From assembly GCF_022447245.1 (NCBI RefSeq), contig NZ_JAKVBC010000007.1, positions 97,672 through 161,671 on the forward strand: a stretch of 64,000 nt of DNA, given 5' to 3'. Each line of letters opens with the position of its first letter. Positions within the stretch are counted from its first letter, which is position 1. Position numbers and translations under genes: made by a program. The notes beneath the pieces are model-generated. The model was given only the letters and a program-made list of their open reading frames with translations, did not search any database and had not been told where the DNA came from. Source of the DNA: Kordia sp. (GTDB lineage Bacteria; Bacteroidota; Bacteroidia; Flavobacteriales; Flavobacteriaceae). Positions 63,831 to 64,000 of the stretch are shown here, piece by piece.

Positions 63831-64000
63831 TTATAGCGTTTGCTTCAAAAAATCTGAAACCGTTCCTCCTGTTTTTCTTTGAAATGCTTTTGAGAATGAT
63901 TCCCTATTACTAAAACCTGCTTCTTTTGCCATAGCTTGTACGGTGTAATTTCGATAATTCGTATGTTTTTTTAATCTTTCAATGCTGTATTGAATTCGCA
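63831..64000 (-). CDS. AraC family transcriptional regulator, C-terminal part
   Basis: The last 55 residues are visible: RIQYSIERLKKHTNYRNYTV, QAMAKEAGFSNRESFSKAFQ and RKTGGTVSDFLKQTL. This is the second helix-turn-helix of an AraC-type DNA-binding domain, with the conserved GFSNRESFSKAFQRKTG pattern. The rest lies beyond the right edge, so the sensor part and length are unknown. Many such proteins in this family are the output of hybrid two-component or TPR-linked regulators. Confidence 0.85.
   Translation of the reverse strand, partial: RIQYSIERLKKHTNYRNYTVQAMAKEAGFSNRESFSKAFQRKTGGTVSDFLKQTL

Overview
The window is a low-GC chromosome segment from a member of Bacteroidota, family Flavobacteriaceae; the gene content and the small cysteine-containing peptides would fit a Kordia-like marine genus, but that name is an inference. 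Supporting signs are type IX secretion and gliding genes (SprE/PorW, GldH), proteins with C-terminal type IX sorting domains, DUF families restricted to Bacteroidota, a split ATP synthase locus (no beta or epsilon genes here), and promoters of the TTTG / TAnnTTTG type.

Layout. 1-5 kb: tail of a glycosyltransferase 9 gene, a DUF2750 protein, a PaaE-like reductase and an ABC exporter pair. 5-10 kb: a membrane-anchored propeller/LytTR regulator, an FG-GAP-like type IX cargo protein and a Cys-rich lipoprotein. 10-19.4 kb: SprE, bactofilin, AtpZ, a DUF6168-like membrane protein and atpB-E-F-H-A-G, with an inverted-repeat-bounded four-helix-bundle element between atpA and atpG. 19.4-20.2 kb: a mosaic of dispersed intergenic repeats. 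20-29 kb: hydrolase, ECF sigma factor with a membrane partner, lipoprotein, and an envelope run (flippase, dut, nucleotidyltransferase, TPR, DUF4292, EnvC-like). 29.2-31.5 kb: an accessory patch with two intact small peptide precursors, one decayed copy, and remnants of a response regulator and a LytS-type kinase. 32-43 kb: a haem/iron locus of two divergent units: TonB receptor and HmuY-like proteins to the right (one HmuY gene frameshifted); DUF6607, ankyrin, DUF2271, PepSY, diflavin reductase and DUF6686 to the left. 43-53 kb: HU/SPOR protein, dprA, Crp-like regulator, DinB, trpS, plsC-like, an ECF sigma factor with an anti-sigma-like/beta-barrel fusion, a lipoprotein gene with a stop in its signal peptide, and recA. 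53-64 kb: candidate structured RNA, trhO, ricT, gldH, class A PBP, scoA/scoB separated by a second four-helix-bundle element, a secreted M43-type metalloprotease, and the end of an AraC-type regulator.

The most unusual signal is the pair of four-helix-bundle (23S rRNA IVP family) elements at 18081-18484 and 60002-60425. Each fills the gap between two genes whose products form one complex, starts inside the stop codon of the upstream gene, ends a few bases before the next start codon, and is bounded by long complementary ends (about 27/33 and 30/36 matching). This is the layout of rRNA intervening sequences, here inside mRNA operons. One copy is intact; the other carries a single nonsense codon.
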